The notes: a model not told the origin generated them from the sequence alone. A DNA stretch of 51,409 bases from Gemmatimonadota bacterium (GCA_002737115.1 NSHR01000029.1:1-51409), one strand, 5' to 3'. Shown: positions 15,750 through 26,997, counted from the first letter of the stretch. A program made the numbers and translations.

Positions 15750-16151
15750 TTACGGAGTTGCTCGCATCTTCTCGGTTTCATCCCAGCGATCGACGGCGCG
15801 CCGCAGATGGGGGATCACGATGCTGCCGCCGACGATGAGACCGATGCTCATCGTCTCGAACACCTCGTCGCGCGACACGCCTTCTTCAGCACAGCGCACG
15901 ATGTGGTAGGTAATGCAGTCGTCGCAGCGCAGCACGAGCGAGGCTACGAGCCCGAGTAGCTCCTTGGTCTTCACACTCAGCGCGCCGCTTTCGTAGGCGC
16001 GACCGTCGAGATTAAAGAAGCGATTGATGACGAGATTATTTTCGCCAAGGATGCGCGTGTTCATCCGTTCGCGGAACATGCGGAACTCGGCCAGCGCATC
16101 GCTCTCTACATGATCGTGCGGCGGAGTATTGGGCGTTGGCGCGTGGGTCAC
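15750..16151 (-). CDS. AhpD/carboxymuconolactone decarboxylase-like protein
   Basis: A 133-aa AhpD-fold protein. The family signature E-x11-CxxC-x3-H is complete: KELLGLVASLVLR then CDDCITYH. This is the redox-active pair plus proton-relay histidine of alkylhydroperoxidases. The GTG start at 16151 overlaps the stop of the upstream TPR gene as GTGA, and a longer frame upstream is only the shadow of that gene. It is likely a peroxidase or decarboxylase; members of this family cannot be separated on motif alone. It is convergent with the deacetylase gene. Confidence 0.8.
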   Translation of the reverse strand: MTHAPTPNTPPHDHVESDALAEFRMFRERMNTRILGENNLVINRFFNLDGRAYESGALSVKTKELLGLVASLVLRCDDCITYHIVRCAEEGVSRDEVFETMSIGLIVGGSIVIPHLRRAVDRWDETEKMRATP

Positions 16152-16741
16152 AGCGAGTAGTTGCGAAGGGTGGTGAGCGCGGTTTCCAGCGCGGCGCGCT
16201 GCTGTTCGGTGGGCGAATTGGCCCACAGCTCTTCGTACGCGGAAATCGCCAGCGCTAAGGCTTCCTTGTCGTGCTCGGCCGCAGCGAGCGAGCTCGCGTT
16301 GTCGGCGAGCGCGGCCTTGGCCAGCTGATCGTCGGGGAAGCGTTGGGTCACCTGCAGCCAGCGGATCGTGCGATCGCGCTGATTCGATTCCGTCAGCGCC
16401 CACATGTGCCAGGCGCCGCGATTCTGCGGGTCAGACGCGAGAGCGCGACTCGCCAATTCGCCGACGACCTCGGGACCGCGCCCGGAGAGCCAGTAGGCGT
16501 TGGCCAGAATGACGAGGGCGCGGGCGTTGGTGGGCTGTTCGTCCACCACCCGCTCATACAAGGGGCCGGCGACTTCAGGCATGTGCAGCCAGGGCTCAGC
16601 GGCCGCGACCAGGGCATCCGGTGTGACGGTGGCGCGGAGCGTATGCAGGCGCTCCATGAGCGCACCGACGTTTCCGGAGGCTTCGTAGGCGCCCACCGCG
16701 TCAGCAAGGGCAGCCGGGAGGTCAAGAAGAGGAGCGATCAT
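16148..16741 (-). CDS. TPR-like helical repeat protein
   Basis: A 197-aa all-helical soluble protein with two or more tetratricopeptide-like units (YERVVDEQPTNARALVILAN, RALASDPQNRGAWHMWAL). There is no signal peptide. It probably acts as a protein-interaction scaffold. It is translationally coupled by a GTGA overlap to the AhpD-like gene, suggesting a joint role, perhaps in redox stress, although this is inference. It is divergent from rho, with about 380 nt between starts. Confidence 0.7.
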   Translation of the reverse strand: MIAPLLDLPAALADAVGAYEASGNVGALMERLHTLRATVTPDALVAAAEPWLHMPEVAGPLYERVVDEQPTNARALVILANAYWLSGRGPEVVGELASRALASDPQNRGAWHMWALTESNQRDRTIRWLQVTQRFPDDQLAKAALADNASSLAAAEHDKEALALAISAYEELWANSPTEQQRAALETALTTLRNYSL

Positions 16742-17122
16742 GGTCGAAAAGTAGACGGGTCCCGTGATCTGGTCAGGTCACGGACACGATTCGTGGGTTG
16801 CGCGATTGGGGAAGGATCGTAATACTCCTAGTGTCACGCGACGCTTTCCGAAGTGCGCGTGACGAGCCCACCGACAACGGCTGGCTGCTCCCGGGTCCCT
16901 GACCCCGCGGTACCGGAAGGCAAGTACGGCTCTTCCGCAAAGTGTGACGGCACGACTCTACCCGTCCAAAGCGACCCGCAATATCCGCGCTCTTCGCGCA
17001 TCTCGAGCCCGACACAGGCATCGAACATTTGGCCCATAGCGTTGCATGTCTTCATGCCTGCTGTGGCGTCGCGCTCCCTTTCAGATCGGAACGGAGCCCA
17101 CTGTACCACTCGCAGTTTTCGA
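16742..17122 (+). promoter_or_regulatory. Long rho leader / divergent promoter region
   Basis: A 381-nt spacer before the chosen rho start. A possible promoter is TTGCGC (16797-16802) and TAATAC (16819-16824) with 16-bp spacing. The leader beyond it is open in the rho frame from GTG 16853, but the translation (Cys- and Ser-rich, no bias) looks non-coding. Rho genes are commonly autoregulated by early termination in such leaders; that is family knowledge, not shown here. No clear hairpin was recognised. Confidence 0.3.
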
Positions 17123-19069
<1,947 letters not shown>

Positions 19070-19099
19070 ACGTCACGGGGTCCGCCACGTTGCCTTGCC

Positions 19100-20491
19100 T
19101 TAGCGCACCGCCGCCCGGTACTCGTCGAGGAGCGTGGCGGCGGCGCGAATGCCACCCAGGAAGTTCTCAACGCTGATCCATTCGTTCGGGGCGTGGGCGT
19201 TTTCCCCGGGCAACCCAAAGCCCATGAGCAGTACGGGCGCGCCGAGGATACGCTCGAAGTCGCCGACCACGGGAATGCTCCCGCCTTCGCCGGTGATCAC
19301 CGGCGCTCGCCCGAAGGCGGCTTCGAGTGCGCGCTTGCCGGCCTCGATGATCGGTCCCTTGAGATCGGCGCGCCACGGGCGTCCGCCGTGGTGACTCTCG
19401 ACGGTAACGGTGACGCCCGCCGGCGCGACGCGCTCGACATGGGCACGCACCAGCGCGGTGATGACATCGGGGTGCTGATCGGGCACGAGCCGGAAGCTGA
19501 CTTTCGCCATGGAGACCGCCGGCAGGACGGTCTTGGCTCCCTCACCGGTGTACCCACTGAGCATGCCGTTCACTTCACAGGTCGGGCGCGTCCAGAGCCG
19601 CTCGAGCGTGGTGTATCCGGGCTCCCCGCCAAGGGCGGCAACGCCCACCTCGTGCATGAGCTGCTGGTCGCTGAATGGCAGGTCACGCATCTGCGCCAGC
19701 ACGGCATCGGGGAAGGGTCGCACATCGTCGTAGAAGCCGGGAATGGCGATGCGCCCGTTGGCGTCATGCATGCTGGCGAGGATGCGCGCGAGTGCCATGG
19801 CCGGATTGACCACGGCGCCACCGTACATGCCGGAGTGGAGATCGCCGTTGGCCCCGCGCACGGTGATCTCGAGATACGCCATCCCACGCAGTGACGACAG
19901 GATGCTGGGAATGCCGGGTGCAAACATGGTGGAGTCGGAGATCACGACGGCATCACAGGCCAGCCGTCCTTTCTCGCGCTCGAGGAACTGCTCGAGGTTC
20001 TCGCTCCCGACTTCCTCCTCGCCTTCGGCCAGCACGATCACGTTCACCGGCAACGTGCCACGCACGGCGAGATGCGCCTCGAGCGCCTTGATGTGCAGAT
20101 ACAACTGTCCCTTGTCATCCACCGATCCACGCGCGTAGATGCGCCCGTCGCGCACGGTGGGCTCGAACGCCGGGGAGGTCCACAGCTCGAGGGGTTCGGC
20201 CGGTTGCACGTCGTAGTGGCCGTACACCAACAACGTGGGCGCATCGGGGCCGGCCTTGCGCCACTCCCCGACCACGATGGGATGCCCCGGCGTGGGCTCG
20301 ATGGTCGTCGTCAGTCCGATCTGCGTGAGCGCATCCGCCACGAACTGCGCGGCCGCGGCGCAATCAGCCTTGTGCTCGGAACGCGCACTGACGCTGGGGA
20401 TGCGCAGGAAGGCGAACAGTTCGTCCTGTGCGCGTGCATCGTTGGCGCTGCACCAAGCGGCGAGATCGGCGGGAATCGTGGGAGCAGTCAT
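19100..20491 (-). CDS. M20 dipeptidase (CNDP/PepV-like)
   Basis: A 463-aa di-zinc exopeptidase. Motifs are in order: YGHYDVQPAEPLELW, GSVDDKGQLYLH (bridging Asp), AEGEEEVGSENL (general base and metal Glu), ISDSTMFAPGIPSI (metal Asp), and GANGDLHSGMYGG from the lid domain. The C-terminal GEGGSIPVVGDFE and GLPGENAHAPNEWI supply the last metal histidine. Motifs and length match M20F peptidases of the carnosine dipeptidase type. It is cytoplasmic and probably involved in peptide turnover. It is convergent with rho, with a 30-nt gap. Confidence 0.9.
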   Translation of the reverse strand: MTAPTIPADLAAWCSANDARAQDELFAFLRIPSVSARSEHKADCAAAAQFVADALTQIGLTTTIEPTPGHPIVVGEWRKAGPDAPTLLVYGHYDVQPAEPLELWTSPAFEPTVRDGRIYARGSVDDKGQLYLHIKALEAHLAVRGTLPVNVIVLAEGEEEVGSENLEQFLEREKGRLACDAVVISDSTMFAPGIPSILSSLRGMAYLEITVRGANGDLHSGMYGGAVVNPAMALARILASMHDANGRIAIPGFYDDVRPFPDAVLAQMRDLPFSDQQLMHEVGVAALGGEPGYTTLERLWTRPTCEVNGMLSGYTGEGAKTVLPAVSMAKVSFRLVPDQHPDVITALVRAHVERVAPAGVTVTVESHHGGRPWRADLKGPIIEAGKRALEAAFGRAPVITGEGGSIPVVGDFERILGAPVLLMGFGLPGENAHAPNEWISVENFLGGIRAAATLLDEYRAAVR

Positions 20492-20596
20492 GTGAGCTGT
20501 TGTGCGTAAGCGTGTGTACGTTGGATGAAACGCGGAGAGTGGAACGCGTACGGAGAGGAACGGATAGCAGCCGATTTTACCTGCTCTTCACCAACG

Positions 20597-20992
20597 TCAC
20601 AGAGCCCGCGTGTCGCGACCAACCATGAGTCCGGCGAATGTGGCCAGCATGCCGGCCACGAGACTCACCATCACGTACAGTGCGGCACGCCCGACCTTGC
20701 CCTGCTGCAACATCGTGACCGTTTCGGCGCTGAACGCGGAGAACGTTGTGAATCCACCACAGATGCCCACCGTCAGTGCCACCCGTAGCACCTGATGGTG
20801 GTCTGGCGCATCGAACAGGCGCGCGAACAGTCCGATGAAAAAGCTGCCCGCCACGTTGATCAGTAGCGTCGAGAGCGGAAATCCGCTGCTCGAGCGCAGC
20901 ATCACAACGCCAACGACATAGCGCGCGACGGAGCCGATCGCCCCGCCACTGGCGACGGCGAGCAGCATCGGCATCGAGAGCGCTGAATTCAC
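20597..20992 (-). CDS. crcB: Fluoride exporter CrcB/Fluc
   Basis: A 131-aa, four-TM dual-topology fluoride channel. Signatures are GGAIGSVARYVVG at the N-terminus, LLINVAGSFFIGLF, and GGFTTFSAFSAET, the conserved Phe/Ser track with the central Na-binding turn. The GTG start at 20992 overlaps the stop of the glycosyltransferase gene as GTGA; ATG 20974 is an alternative. There is no sign of a fluoride riboswitch before it, consistent with its position as second gene of an operon. Confidence 0.9.
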   Translation of the reverse strand: MNSALSMPMLLAVASGGAIGSVARYVVGVVMLRSSSGFPLSTLLINVAGSFFIGLFARLFDAPDHHQVLRVALTVGICGGFTTFSAFSAETVTMLQQGKVGRAALYVMVSLVAGMLATFAGLMVGRDTRAL

Positions 20993-22572
20993 GGCCGCCT
21001 CGGCACGTCGCGTGCGATCCGATACAACCAGATACGCCGCTCGGTCACGATCCCATCGCCGCGGCGCAGGGGTACCGTGACGCCCCGCTGAGACGCCGCG
21101 AACCACGAGCCCACCACACCCGCCAGTGAATCGCCCTTCGCGTCCGCGTCGAAGGCGGCCACGAGACCATCGCCGGGCCGGATCTTATCGTAGGCGTTCG
21201 GCCAGATGTCGTACTGATTGGTGCGGCCGCCGAGGTTGAGCGCGAACACCGTGGGCTGATCGGAAAGGTGGAACGCCAGCTCCGAGGCGTCCTGATAGCG
21301 ATCAGCGGCCACCCACTGATCGACCGTCCCCGTCAAAAAGTTGCTCTGCCGGCTGGAATCGACGGCCGCCGCGAGCGTCTCCCATCCGTGCGCGCGGGCA
21401 ATCGGATCCCGGCGCGGCGGAATCGGCAAGACGGGCGTGGCCGCTTGCCAGGCAACAATGGCGAGCAGCATCGCAGCGACGGCCAGACCGCGATGCCACC
21501 AGCGACCGTACGCCCACGGTTTTTCACTGGTAGCCAGCAGCATGATCGCGCCCGGGTAGATCATCGCCGGCCAGTTCGCTTCCACCGAACGGCGCCACGC
21601 GCTCACGGCGAAGAAAGCCAGCGGCGCGACGGCGATCACCGCCAGGGCGAAGCGGCGCGCCATCGGGTCGGTGGGGGCCAGATCGCGGCGCATGCGCCAC
21701 CCGTCGCGTAAGGCGAACCATACGGCACCGGCCATGAGCACGAACAGAATCGGCGACGCGAGGCCGACCTGTCCGCCCAACATCTCGAGTTCACGCGACA
21801 GCGGATTGCCGCGCGCACTCGGGTTGAAACCATGTCCGAGCTGAAAGCGGAACGACACCCAGTCGTTGAGCGCGTTCCACGCGACGACCGGTGCGAACAA
21901 TCCCAGGGCAATGATCGAGGCGAGCCACGGACCGGGCTCGGCAAACCGTCGGCGTAGCGCGGGGTGCAGCACGCAGGCGATCACCAATCCCATCGGCAGC
22001 AACACGGCCGTGTACTTGGCCACGAACGCGGCACCGAGGCCTACGCCGGCCACCGTCCACCAACCGAGGCTGCGCCACGAGCGCAGCGGAGCGGCCAGTG
22101 CCCGCTCCACGCCGAGGAGCGCGAACATGGCGCTCGCGAATAACAGCGCATCGGGTGTGGCCAACACGAGGCCGAGCGTCGCGATGGGCAGCAACGCCAC
22201 CAGGATCGCGGCCCGCGTTGCGGCGCGGAGCCCGGTGGGACCACGGCCGGCCAGCTGCCAGGCGCACACCACAGCGGCGACATGCATGAGCAACGCGGCC
22301 ATGGCCGGACCGGCGCGGACGCCCATAGCCGTGTGGCCGAACAGGCGTGTCCCCGCGGCGATCAGGAGTGCGATGCCGGGGGGATGATCGAAGTAGCCCG
22401 CGGCGAGCTGACGTGACCACTCCCAGTAATACGTCTCGTCGGGCAGCAGCGGCACGAGTGCCGACAGGCCGGCTCGGAGGACGGCCGCCGCGAGAATCCA
22501 GCTCGCAGCCGCCGTCCACGAGCCGGGAGGGGCGACGGGGGACTTGGTGGCAAGGTCAACCGGTGTGGTCAT
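20989..22572 (-). CDS. Glycosyltransferase family 39 (ArnT/PMT-like) membrane protein
   Basis: A 527-aa integral membrane protein with about ten or more TM segments. The catalytic first loop is LLPDETYYWEWSRQLAAGYFDHPP split over residues ~43-66, with the DE pair typical of GT39 enzymes that use polyprenyl-phosphate sugars. Further TM helices carry the family's Arg/Trp-rich loops. The C-terminal ~130 residues are periplasmic and soluble. The acceptor (lipid A, protein or other glycan) is unknown. ATG 22572 is chosen since residues upstream are polar noise. It is the first gene of an operon with crcB. Confidence 0.85.
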   Translation of the reverse strand: MTTPVDLATKSPVAPPGSWTAAASWILAAAVLRAGLSALVPLLPDETYYWEWSRQLAAGYFDHPPGIALLIAAGTRLFGHTAMGVRAGPAMAALLMHVAAVVCAWQLAGRGPTGLRAATRAAILVALLPIATLGLVLATPDALLFASAMFALLGVERALAAPLRSWRSLGWWTVAGVGLGAAFVAKYTAVLLPMGLVIACVLHPALRRRFAEPGPWLASIIALGLFAPVVAWNALNDWVSFRFQLGHGFNPSARGNPLSRELEMLGGQVGLASPILFVLMAGAVWFALRDGWRMRRDLAPTDPMARRFALAVIAVAPLAFFAVSAWRRSVEANWPAMIYPGAIMLLATSEKPWAYGRWWHRGLAVAAMLLAIVAWQAATPVLPIPPRRDPIARAHGWETLAAAVDSSRQSNFLTGTVDQWVAADRYQDASELAFHLSDQPTVFALNLGGRTNQYDIWPNAYDKIRPGDGLVAAFDADAKGDSLAGVVGSWFAASQRGVTVPLRRGDGIVTERRIWLYRIARDVPRRP

Positions 22573-22620
22573 GGGCTCGGGGTAAGTTGTACCCACGCCC
22601 GATCGTCTCGCTACCGACTC

Positions 22621-22662
22621 GTCGCGATGTCGTCGCGATGTCGGGGACATGTCGGGGACATG
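22621..22662. promoter_or_regulatory. Operator-like repeat array in a divergent promoter region
   Basis: Two copies of GTCGCGATGTC run directly into two copies of GGGGACATG(TC). The second half contains CATGTC-GGG-GACATG (22648-22662), a perfect inverted repeat with 6-bp arms. The array lies between the start of the GT39-crcB operon (minus) and the acyl-CoA dehydrogenase (plus), where a repressor for either gene would bind. The identity of the regulator is unknown. Confidence 0.45.
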
Positions 22663-22786
22663 GCGGCCGGGATTGTGACAACGTCCGCGAAGACCCCAGA
22701 AACACCAGCGGCGGTCTACCTTTCCTCATGGGGCGCCTTTCACGAGAGCGCCCCGTCCTTCGTTTTCGCCTTCTGCGTCGCGATTC

Positions 22787-24658
22787 ATGAGCTCGTCTTC
22801 CTCGCCGGCCACAGCTGCACCGTCATTTCTTCGGGGTCTCTTTCACGGCGACATCACCGAAGCGCTGCTGTTCCCCTATCCCGCCACGCTCGATGCGCGG
22901 CGGCCGGACGAAGCGGCTACGGTGCATCGGCTCATTGCCGCGCTGAACGAGATGGTCGCGTCTGGGTTGATCGATCCGCGGCAAATGGACGAGGATGAAG
23001 CGATCGGCGAACCCGTCATCACGGCCTTCGCCGGCGCCGGACTGCTGGCACTGACCATCCCCACGGAGTACGGCGGCCTCGGCCTCTCGGCCAGCGCGTA
23101 CGCCCGCGTATTCGGCGCCGTGGCCTCGGTCGATGCATCGCTGGGCGTGCTGATCGGCGTGCACTGCGGACTCGGCGGCAAGGCGCTGGTGCTCTTCGGT
23201 AACGACGACCAGAAGGCGCGCTATCTGCCGGCACTCGCGCGCGGCGAGATGCTGGCGGCGTACGCGCTGACCGAACCGGAAACGGGATCGGATGCACAGC
23301 GCATCGTGACGACGGCGCGCCGCAGCGACGACGACACCGGCTGGGTGCTGAATGGCCGCAAGCACTGGATCGGTAACGGGCAACGCGCCGGCATGATCGC
23401 GACCTTTGCGCAGACGCCGATCGTGCGCAATGGCGAGACGATCATGCGCCCGACCGCGTTCATCGTGCGTCCCGATATGCCGGGGTTCCGCATCGACGGC
23501 ACGATCACGAAGCTCGGGATCCGCGCGTCCACGCAAGCGGAGTTGGTGTTCGAGGAGCTGTTCGTTCCCGACGACCACGTGCTCGGCGAGGTGGGCAAGG
23601 GCTTCCGCGTGGCAGTGAACGCCCTCAACGCCGGCCGCCTCTCCCTCGCATCGGGCTGCGCGTCGGGATGCAAGCGATTATTGGCCGAGTTCACGCGCTA
23701 CGCCGAAGCGCGCACGCAGTTTGGCGGTCCGCTCGCGTCATTCGAGATCACGCAGCGCAAGATGGCCACCATCGCGGCGGAAACGTATGCGGCGGATGCG
23801 ATGGTAGGCGCGCTGGCGGCTGCGCTCGACGAAGACAGCGTCGATGCGTCACTCGAAGCCGCGTGCGCCAAGGTGTTTGCGAGCGAACTCGTGTGGCGCA
23901 CCGCCGACGAACTCGTGCAACTCGCCGGTGGCCGTGGCTTCGTGAAGCCATGGCCGTACGAGCGCTATCTGCGTGACGCGCGCATCAATCGCATTTTTGA
24001 AGGCGCCAATGAAATTCTGCGACTGTTCATCGGGCTTAACGGCATTCAGGGGCCGGCCGACGAGCTGAAGGAGCTGGCGGGCGCGCTGAAGCATCCGATT
24101 CAGAACTGGGTGCTGGTGTCGAGCTATGCCGCGGAGCGCGTGGCGTCTGCGCTGGGCAAGAAGGATCGCTTCGATATCGCGTTTCACCCATCGCTCCGCA
24201 CGCACGCCGAGTTCGTGGAGAAACATGTCGCCGCTCTCGCCGCGGCGACGCAGAAAATGGTCGTGACGCACAAGCAGGAGATTTTGCACCGACAGCTAGT
24301 GGTGGAGCGCCTCGCCAACATGGCGATCGAACTGTACGCACGGACGACGACGATCGCCCGCACGCAGCGACTGATCGACGAACGCGGCGCCGACGCGTGT
24401 GCCCGCGAGATCGCGCTGGCCGATCTGTTCTGCATCGAGTCCGGCCGTCGCTTCCGCGCCATCCGGATGGAACTCGACGGCGACGCCGGTGCGTCGATCG
24501 ACGCGCTGCGTTTTGACATCGCCAAGCGCATTCGCGACGAACACGGCTACGAATCGAGCGACGCGCTGATGGATGTGGCCGTACCCCCGCTACCGGCGTG
24601 GAGTCTCATCAAGGCCGAGCAGGAACGGGCCGTTACGCGTCGTGCCTCGGCTGGTTAG
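22787..24658 (+). CDS. Acyl-CoA dehydrogenase, VLCAD/ACAD9-like
   Basis: A 623-aa flavoenzyme for the first step of fatty-acid beta-oxidation. It has the acyl-CoA dehydrogenase N-, middle and C-domains (IPTEYGGLGLS, AYALTEPETGSDAQ, GKGFRVAVNALNAGRLS, QLAGGRGFVKPWPYERYLRD) and a long C-terminal extension seen in the very-long-chain type. The likely catalytic Glu405 lies in INRIFEGANEILRLF. An operator-like array sits ~125 nt upstream. Its stop overlaps the stop of the convergent fumarylacetoacetase gene (TTAG, 24655-24658). Confidence 0.9.
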   Translation: MSSSSSPATAAPSFLRGLFHGDITEALLFPYPATLDARRPDEAATVHRLIAALNEMVASGLIDPRQMDEDEAIGEPVITAFAGAGLLALTIPTEYGGLGLSASAYARVFGAVASVDASLGVLIGVHCGLGGKALVLFGNDDQKARYLPALARGEMLAAYALTEPETGSDAQRIVTTARRSDDDTGWVLNGRKHWIGNGQRAGMIATFAQTPIVRNGETIMRPTAFIVRPDMPGFRIDGTITKLGIRASTQAELVFEELFVPDDHVLGEVGKGFRVAVNALNAGRLSLASGCASGCKRLLAEFTRYAEARTQFGGPLASFEITQRKMATIAAETYAADAMVGALAAALDEDSVDASLEAACAKVFASELVWRTADELVQLAGGRGFVKPWPYERYLRDARINRIFEGANEILRLFIGLNGIQGPADELKELAGALKHPIQNWVLVSSYAAERVASALGKKDRFDIAFHPSLRTHAEFVEKHVAALAAATQKMVVTHKQEILHRQLVVERLANMAIELYARTTTIARTQRLIDERGADACAREIALADLFCIESGRRFRAIRMELDGDAGASIDALRFDIAKRIRDEHGYESSDALMDVAVPPLPAWSLIKAEQERAVTRRASAG

Positions 24659-25989
24659 GCGCTGCCGAGGGCCGGCATGATCGTGCCGACGCAGCGCCCG
24701 AATCCGATGCGCGCAGCGCCCTCGCGCTCGGCAAACGCCGTGATCTCCAGTTCATCGCCATCTTCGAGGAAACGGCGCGTCTCCCCATTGGGGAGTGTGA
24801 GCGGCTCCGCGCCACGCCAGGTGAGCTCCAGGAGGCAGCCACGGCTCTCCTTGGCCGCACCGGAGATCGTCCCGCTGCCCAGCAGGTCGCCGGGGCGGAG
24901 ATTGCAGCCGCTGCTGGCGTGATGCACCAAGAGCTGCGCCATCGACCAGTACAGGTCAGTGGCCTGCCCCTGCGTGAGCCGGACCGCCGGGTCACCCGCC
25001 TCGCGCATCTGCGCCGTACGCAGCCAGGTTTCCACCGTGATGCCGAAGCCGCCATGGGCCCGGTCGGCATCGCTGGTGAGATACGGCAGCGGTTCCGGAT
25101 CGCCCTCGGCTCGTGGCGCCAACGGCTGGCGGAACGGCTCCAGTGCCTCGAGCGTGACCACCCACGGGCTGATCGTGCTCGCAAAATTTTTGGCGAGGAA
25201 CGGGCCGAGCGGCTGGTACTCCCACGCCTGGATGTCGCGCGCCGACCAATCGTTCAGCAGACACAAACCGAACAGGTGCTCGTTGGCCTGTTCCATCGGG
25301 ATCGCGTCCCCGAGCGCATTGCCGGTACCCACGAACGCCGCGAGCTCAAGCTCGTAGTCGAGCAACCGCGAGGGGCCGACCGACGGGACCTCCTCGTTCG
25401 GACCTTTGCGCTGTCCCACGGGGCGACGTACCGGCGTGCCGGACACGACGATGCTGGACGCGCGGCCATGATAACCGATCGGCACCCACTTGTAGTTGGG
25501 CAGCAGCGGCTGGTCGGGGCGAAACATCGACCCGACGTTGGTGGCATGATGCACCGACGCATAGAAATCGGTGTAATCGCCGATCTGCGCCGGCAGAAAC
25601 AGCTCGGCGTCGGTTTGTAGTACCAGCGCATGCTCGGCAATCTGCCGCCGATGTACCGCCGCCGACTCGGCGAGGAGCGCGGAGATCGCGTTGCGGAGCG
25701 CCCGTCGGGCCGATGCACCCCGCGACATCAGCTCGTTGAGCGTCGGCATGGCGCAGGCCGTCGCCGCTTGGCGCGCCTCGCTGTCCTCGTCGAAGAGACC
25801 GGCAGCAAGACAGGCGGCCATATCGAGGATGGCGGCGCCGATGGCCACGCCGACGCGCGGCGCCTCACGGGTGCCCGCCCGACGAAAAATGCCGAAGGGC
25901 AAGTTCTGAATCGGGAAGTCAGCACCGCGCACATTGGCGGTCTGTACCCACGAGCGAAGCGCGGGGTTGTTGGTTGGATCGATCGACAT
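24655..25989 (-). CDS. Fumarylacetoacetase
   Basis: A 444-aa hydrolase cleaving fumarylacetoacetate to fumarate and acetoacetate, the last step of tyrosine/homogentisate breakdown. Visible motifs are IGDYTDFYASVHHATNVG (with the metal Asp and catalytic His), YHGRASSIVVSGTPVRRP, LDYELELAAFVG (metal Glu pair), LLNDWSARDIQAWEYQPLGP (metal Asp) and GLLGSGTISG-like sequence near the C-terminus. Length fits the eukaryote-like FAH, longer than the bacterial FahA/B short forms. It lies 43 nt after the unknown gene at 26033 in the same direction. No homogentisate dioxygenase is in the window. Confidence 0.92.
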   Translation of the reverse strand: MSIDPTNNPALRSWVQTANVRGADFPIQNLPFGIFRRAGTREAPRVGVAIGAAILDMAACLAAGLFDEDSEARQAATACAMPTLNELMSRGASARRALRNAISALLAESAAVHRRQIAEHALVLQTDAELFLPAQIGDYTDFYASVHHATNVGSMFRPDQPLLPNYKWVPIGYHGRASSIVVSGTPVRRPVGQRKGPNEEVPSVGPSRLLDYELELAAFVGTGNALGDAIPMEQANEHLFGLCLLNDWSARDIQAWEYQPLGPFLAKNFASTISPWVVTLEALEPFRQPLAPRAEGDPEPLPYLTSDADRAHGGFGITVETWLRTAQMREAGDPAVRLTQGQATDLYWSMAQLLVHHASSGCNLRPGDLLGSGTISGAAKESRGCLLELTWRGAEPLTLPNGETRRFLEDGDELEITAFAEREGAARIGFGRCVGTIMPALGSA

Positions 25990-26032
25990 GCGGTGATTCT
26001 AGCGCGTCAGCGCGCGCGGCGCTGCCTTCTGC

Positions 26033-26974
26033 TCAGAGCCAGCCCAGCGCGCGCGATTCATCCACCGGCTCGGTAAATGAGCAGGACCCGAAGCTGACCA
26101 ATCCCTGGGCGCGCATCTGCTGCAGCGCGTCGCGGGTGAAGGTGAGCGTGCGATCGGGCCCGTGCCATGCCACGTGGAGATCGCTGAACTCGATGCGACC
26201 GGCGTCGGCTTCTTCAAGCAGGGCGATGGCCTCGGCTTCGCTGCCGCCGCTCGCAAGGTGCGCGACCGCGAGCGCCACATTGAGGAACCCGTACATACGA
26301 CCGGTGGCCGCATCGGGCTCATAGGTGAGCCGATACGTGCCTCGCAGCGGGTGATGCAGACCAGCCGTGGCCTTTGCCGTGACACCGTGCACGATGCACG
26401 CGGCGAAGAAGCGCACGACCGCATCGGGTGATGGCACCATGTCGGCGGTCGTGCCACCCATGCGCACCTTTGCATGGCGTCCGGCGCGCGCGACCGCGGC
26501 GATGTTGGCGTCGATATCGCCGTCGAGCGGTATCTCGATGAACGTGAGCAGGTCGGGTGGCGTCGCAGCGGCAATGCGTTCGATGTCACCGACCGACGTG
26601 GCCTTGATTTCATACGCGTCGACATTGGCGCCACACTCTTCGACGCGCGCGCGGTGCCGCTCGTTGAAGGCGGCGATCGCCGCGAGATCACTGGCGAGAT
26701 CCGGACTTGCGGTCGCTGAGAGGCGCCACGGGAGTGCGCCCACATCACGCGGCAGGAGCGAATCGGCCGTGTCGGAAAAGAGCGCGAGCGACTGCGCCGG
26801 ACAGATGAATCGGCCGAGGATGTAGCCGGAGCCGGCGGTGCGGTAGTGCGCATAGTTGCGCACCGCGTTGGGCATGGTGAGCGCGGCGGGCGGGAAGAGT
26901 CCGGCGTAATCGACCAAGCCCTCCAGCAGAATGCGGGAAGCGCGATCGGTGAGCGGGGGGAGGGGAACAGGCAT
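26033..26974 (-). CDS. Conserved-looking protein of unknown function
   Basis: A 313-aa soluble protein from ATG 26974, 23 nt after nadC and 43 nt before fumarylacetoacetase. It has an alpha/beta rhythm consistent with a barrel-like fold (LLTFIEIPLDGDIDANI, HAKVRMGGTTADMVPSPDAV, GVTAKATAGLHHPLRG). The conserved-looking Lys/Arg/His in these strands would suit an enzyme. No family is recognised. Operon position between NAD synthesis and tyrosine breakdown genes does not reveal the function. Confidence 0.65.
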   Translation of the reverse strand: MPVPLPPLTDRASRILLEGLVDYAGLFPPAALTMPNAVRNYAHYRTAGSGYILGRFICPAQSLALFSDTADSLLPRDVGALPWRLSATASPDLASDLAAIAAFNERHRARVEECGANVDAYEIKATSVGDIERIAAATPPDLLTFIEIPLDGDIDANIAAVARAGRHAKVRMGGTTADMVPSPDAVVRFFAACIVHGVTAKATAGLHHPLRGTYRLTYEPDAATGRMYGFLNVALAVAHLASGGSEAEAIALLEEADAGRIEFSDLHVAWHGPDRTLTFTRDALQQMRAQGLVSFGSCSFTEPVDESRALGWL

Positions 26975-26997
26975 GACTGGGGGCCCTTCAGGAGATC

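Noticed and set aside
16853-17122. Longer N-terminus for Rho from GTG 16853
   Set aside because: The 90 extra residues have no compositional relation to the Arg/Asp-rich extension or any family and look like an untranslated leader; ATG 17123 opens with a basic stretch that fits.
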